Shown: one piece after another, positions 63,782-64,000 of the stretch
How positions within the stretch are numbered: the first letter of the stretch is position 1
How the letters are laid out: every line of letters begins with the position of its first letter
NCBI GenBank assembly: GCA_947503625.1
Contig: CANNEK010000002.1
Location: forward strand, 186,001 to 250,000
Direction of reading: 5' to 3'
DNA length: 64,000 nt
From: an uncultured Kordiimonas sp.
GTDB lineage: Bacteria; Pseudomonadota; Alphaproteobacteria; Sphingomonadales; Kordiimonadaceae
Made by a program: the position numbers and the translations under genes
Notes under the pieces: generated by a model
What the model saw: the letters and a program-made list of their open reading frames with translations, nothing else
Told to the model about the DNA's origin: nothing
Databases searched by the model: none

Positions 63782-64000
63782 GTGACGGAAAAGACCAATC
63801 CGCGAATGCTGAAAGTATGGCGCGAGGCCCACAGGGCCAGTGTCCGGTCGGACGACCCTGATCTCACGTCAAGGCAAATGTCTGTTTTGTTGAGTGTCTA
63901 TATGACAGAACCGCCTCATACAGTGCGAGGATTGGCAGCGGACCTGAATGTATCCAAACCTGTTATCACGCGTGCGCTGGATACATTGGGCAAAAAAGAC
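63782..64000 (+). CDS. MarR-like transcriptional regulator, partial
   Basis: Open frame of 73 codons from a GTG at 63782 (AAGGA eight bases upstream) to the window edge. It reads LTSRQMSVLLSVYMTEPPHT, then VRGLAADLNVSKPVITRALD, a winged helix-turn-helix of the MarR type. The C-terminal part lies outside the window, so family and partner genes cannot be settled. Confidence 0.72.
   Translation, partial: MTEKTNPRMLKVWREAHRASVRSDDPDLTSRQMSVLLSVYMTEPPHTVRGLAADLNVSKPVITRALDTLGKKD

Overview
The window reads as chromosomal DNA of a free-living, probably marine, alphaproteobacterium. The main evidence is the conserved rpmH-rnpA-yidD-yidC-yihA block, a divergent XRE/DUF2083 regulator beside aceB-aceA, a TonB-dependent receptor next to a Tat-exported PhoD phosphatase, and typical alphaproteobacterial orphan genes. 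Protein likeness suggests something near Kordiimonadales, but that is a guess made without a database search. No rRNA, prophage, insertion sequence or CRISPR array was seen.

Left edge (1-3500): an A/T-rich remnant of an Rhs protein tip with its C-terminal cassette, and a small membrane-anchored ORF overlapping its stop that runs off the window, a candidate immunity gene. Then a G/C-rich operon of formylglycine-generating enzyme plus Cys-type sulfatase. 3500-8070: a TonB-dependent receptor and PhoD, preceded by a candidate Pho box and followed by a terminator and tRNA-Arg(ACG). 8270-11165: a lipoprotein, and a histidine kinase / P1-family peptidase pair. 11357-14990: rpmH, rnpA, yidD, yidC, yihA. 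14997-25840: mostly ordinary genes (HPt protein, DUF3253, double-FKBP lipoprotein, ZIP-like membrane protein, DJ-1 protein, SDR, AI-2E-type permease, esterase, cysE-cysK, plsC, PilZ).

The most notable region is 26080-32766. An ECF sigma factor and its membrane anti-sigma factor sit between a divergent operon (a subtilisin-like protease with a very long Glu/Ala repeat, plus an outer-membrane beta-barrel) and an RTX protein with a long Asp/Glu repeat. The protease operon, the sigma operon and the RTX gene are each preceded by the same promoter-like motif: GGAATAAA and CGTTA, with exactly 17 bp between GGAAT and CGTTA, on the correct strand each time. This argues for one autoregulated regulon that deploys acidic-repeat surface proteins. 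I know no name for this system.

32900-46060: a flavoprotein, a methyl-accepting chemotaxis protein, tRNA-Ser(GGA), a histidine kinase / receiver pair, and an exopolysaccharide export group (Wzc-like kinase, Wza-like export protein, beta-barrel, phosphatase, a Pro-rich secreted protein and a UDP-glucuronate epimerase). 46244-50676: an RND efflux pair. 50706-58547: alkyltransferase-like protein, a PAS-repeat soluble chemoreceptor, L-serine dehydratase, small membrane proteins, a TolB-like propeller and the acyl-responsive regulator. 58559-61681: glyoxylate shunt genes aceB and aceA behind a five-copy TTTACA array. 61876-64000: a 2Fe-2S ferredoxin, an M17 aminopeptidase and the start of a MarR-like regulator cut by the window edge.
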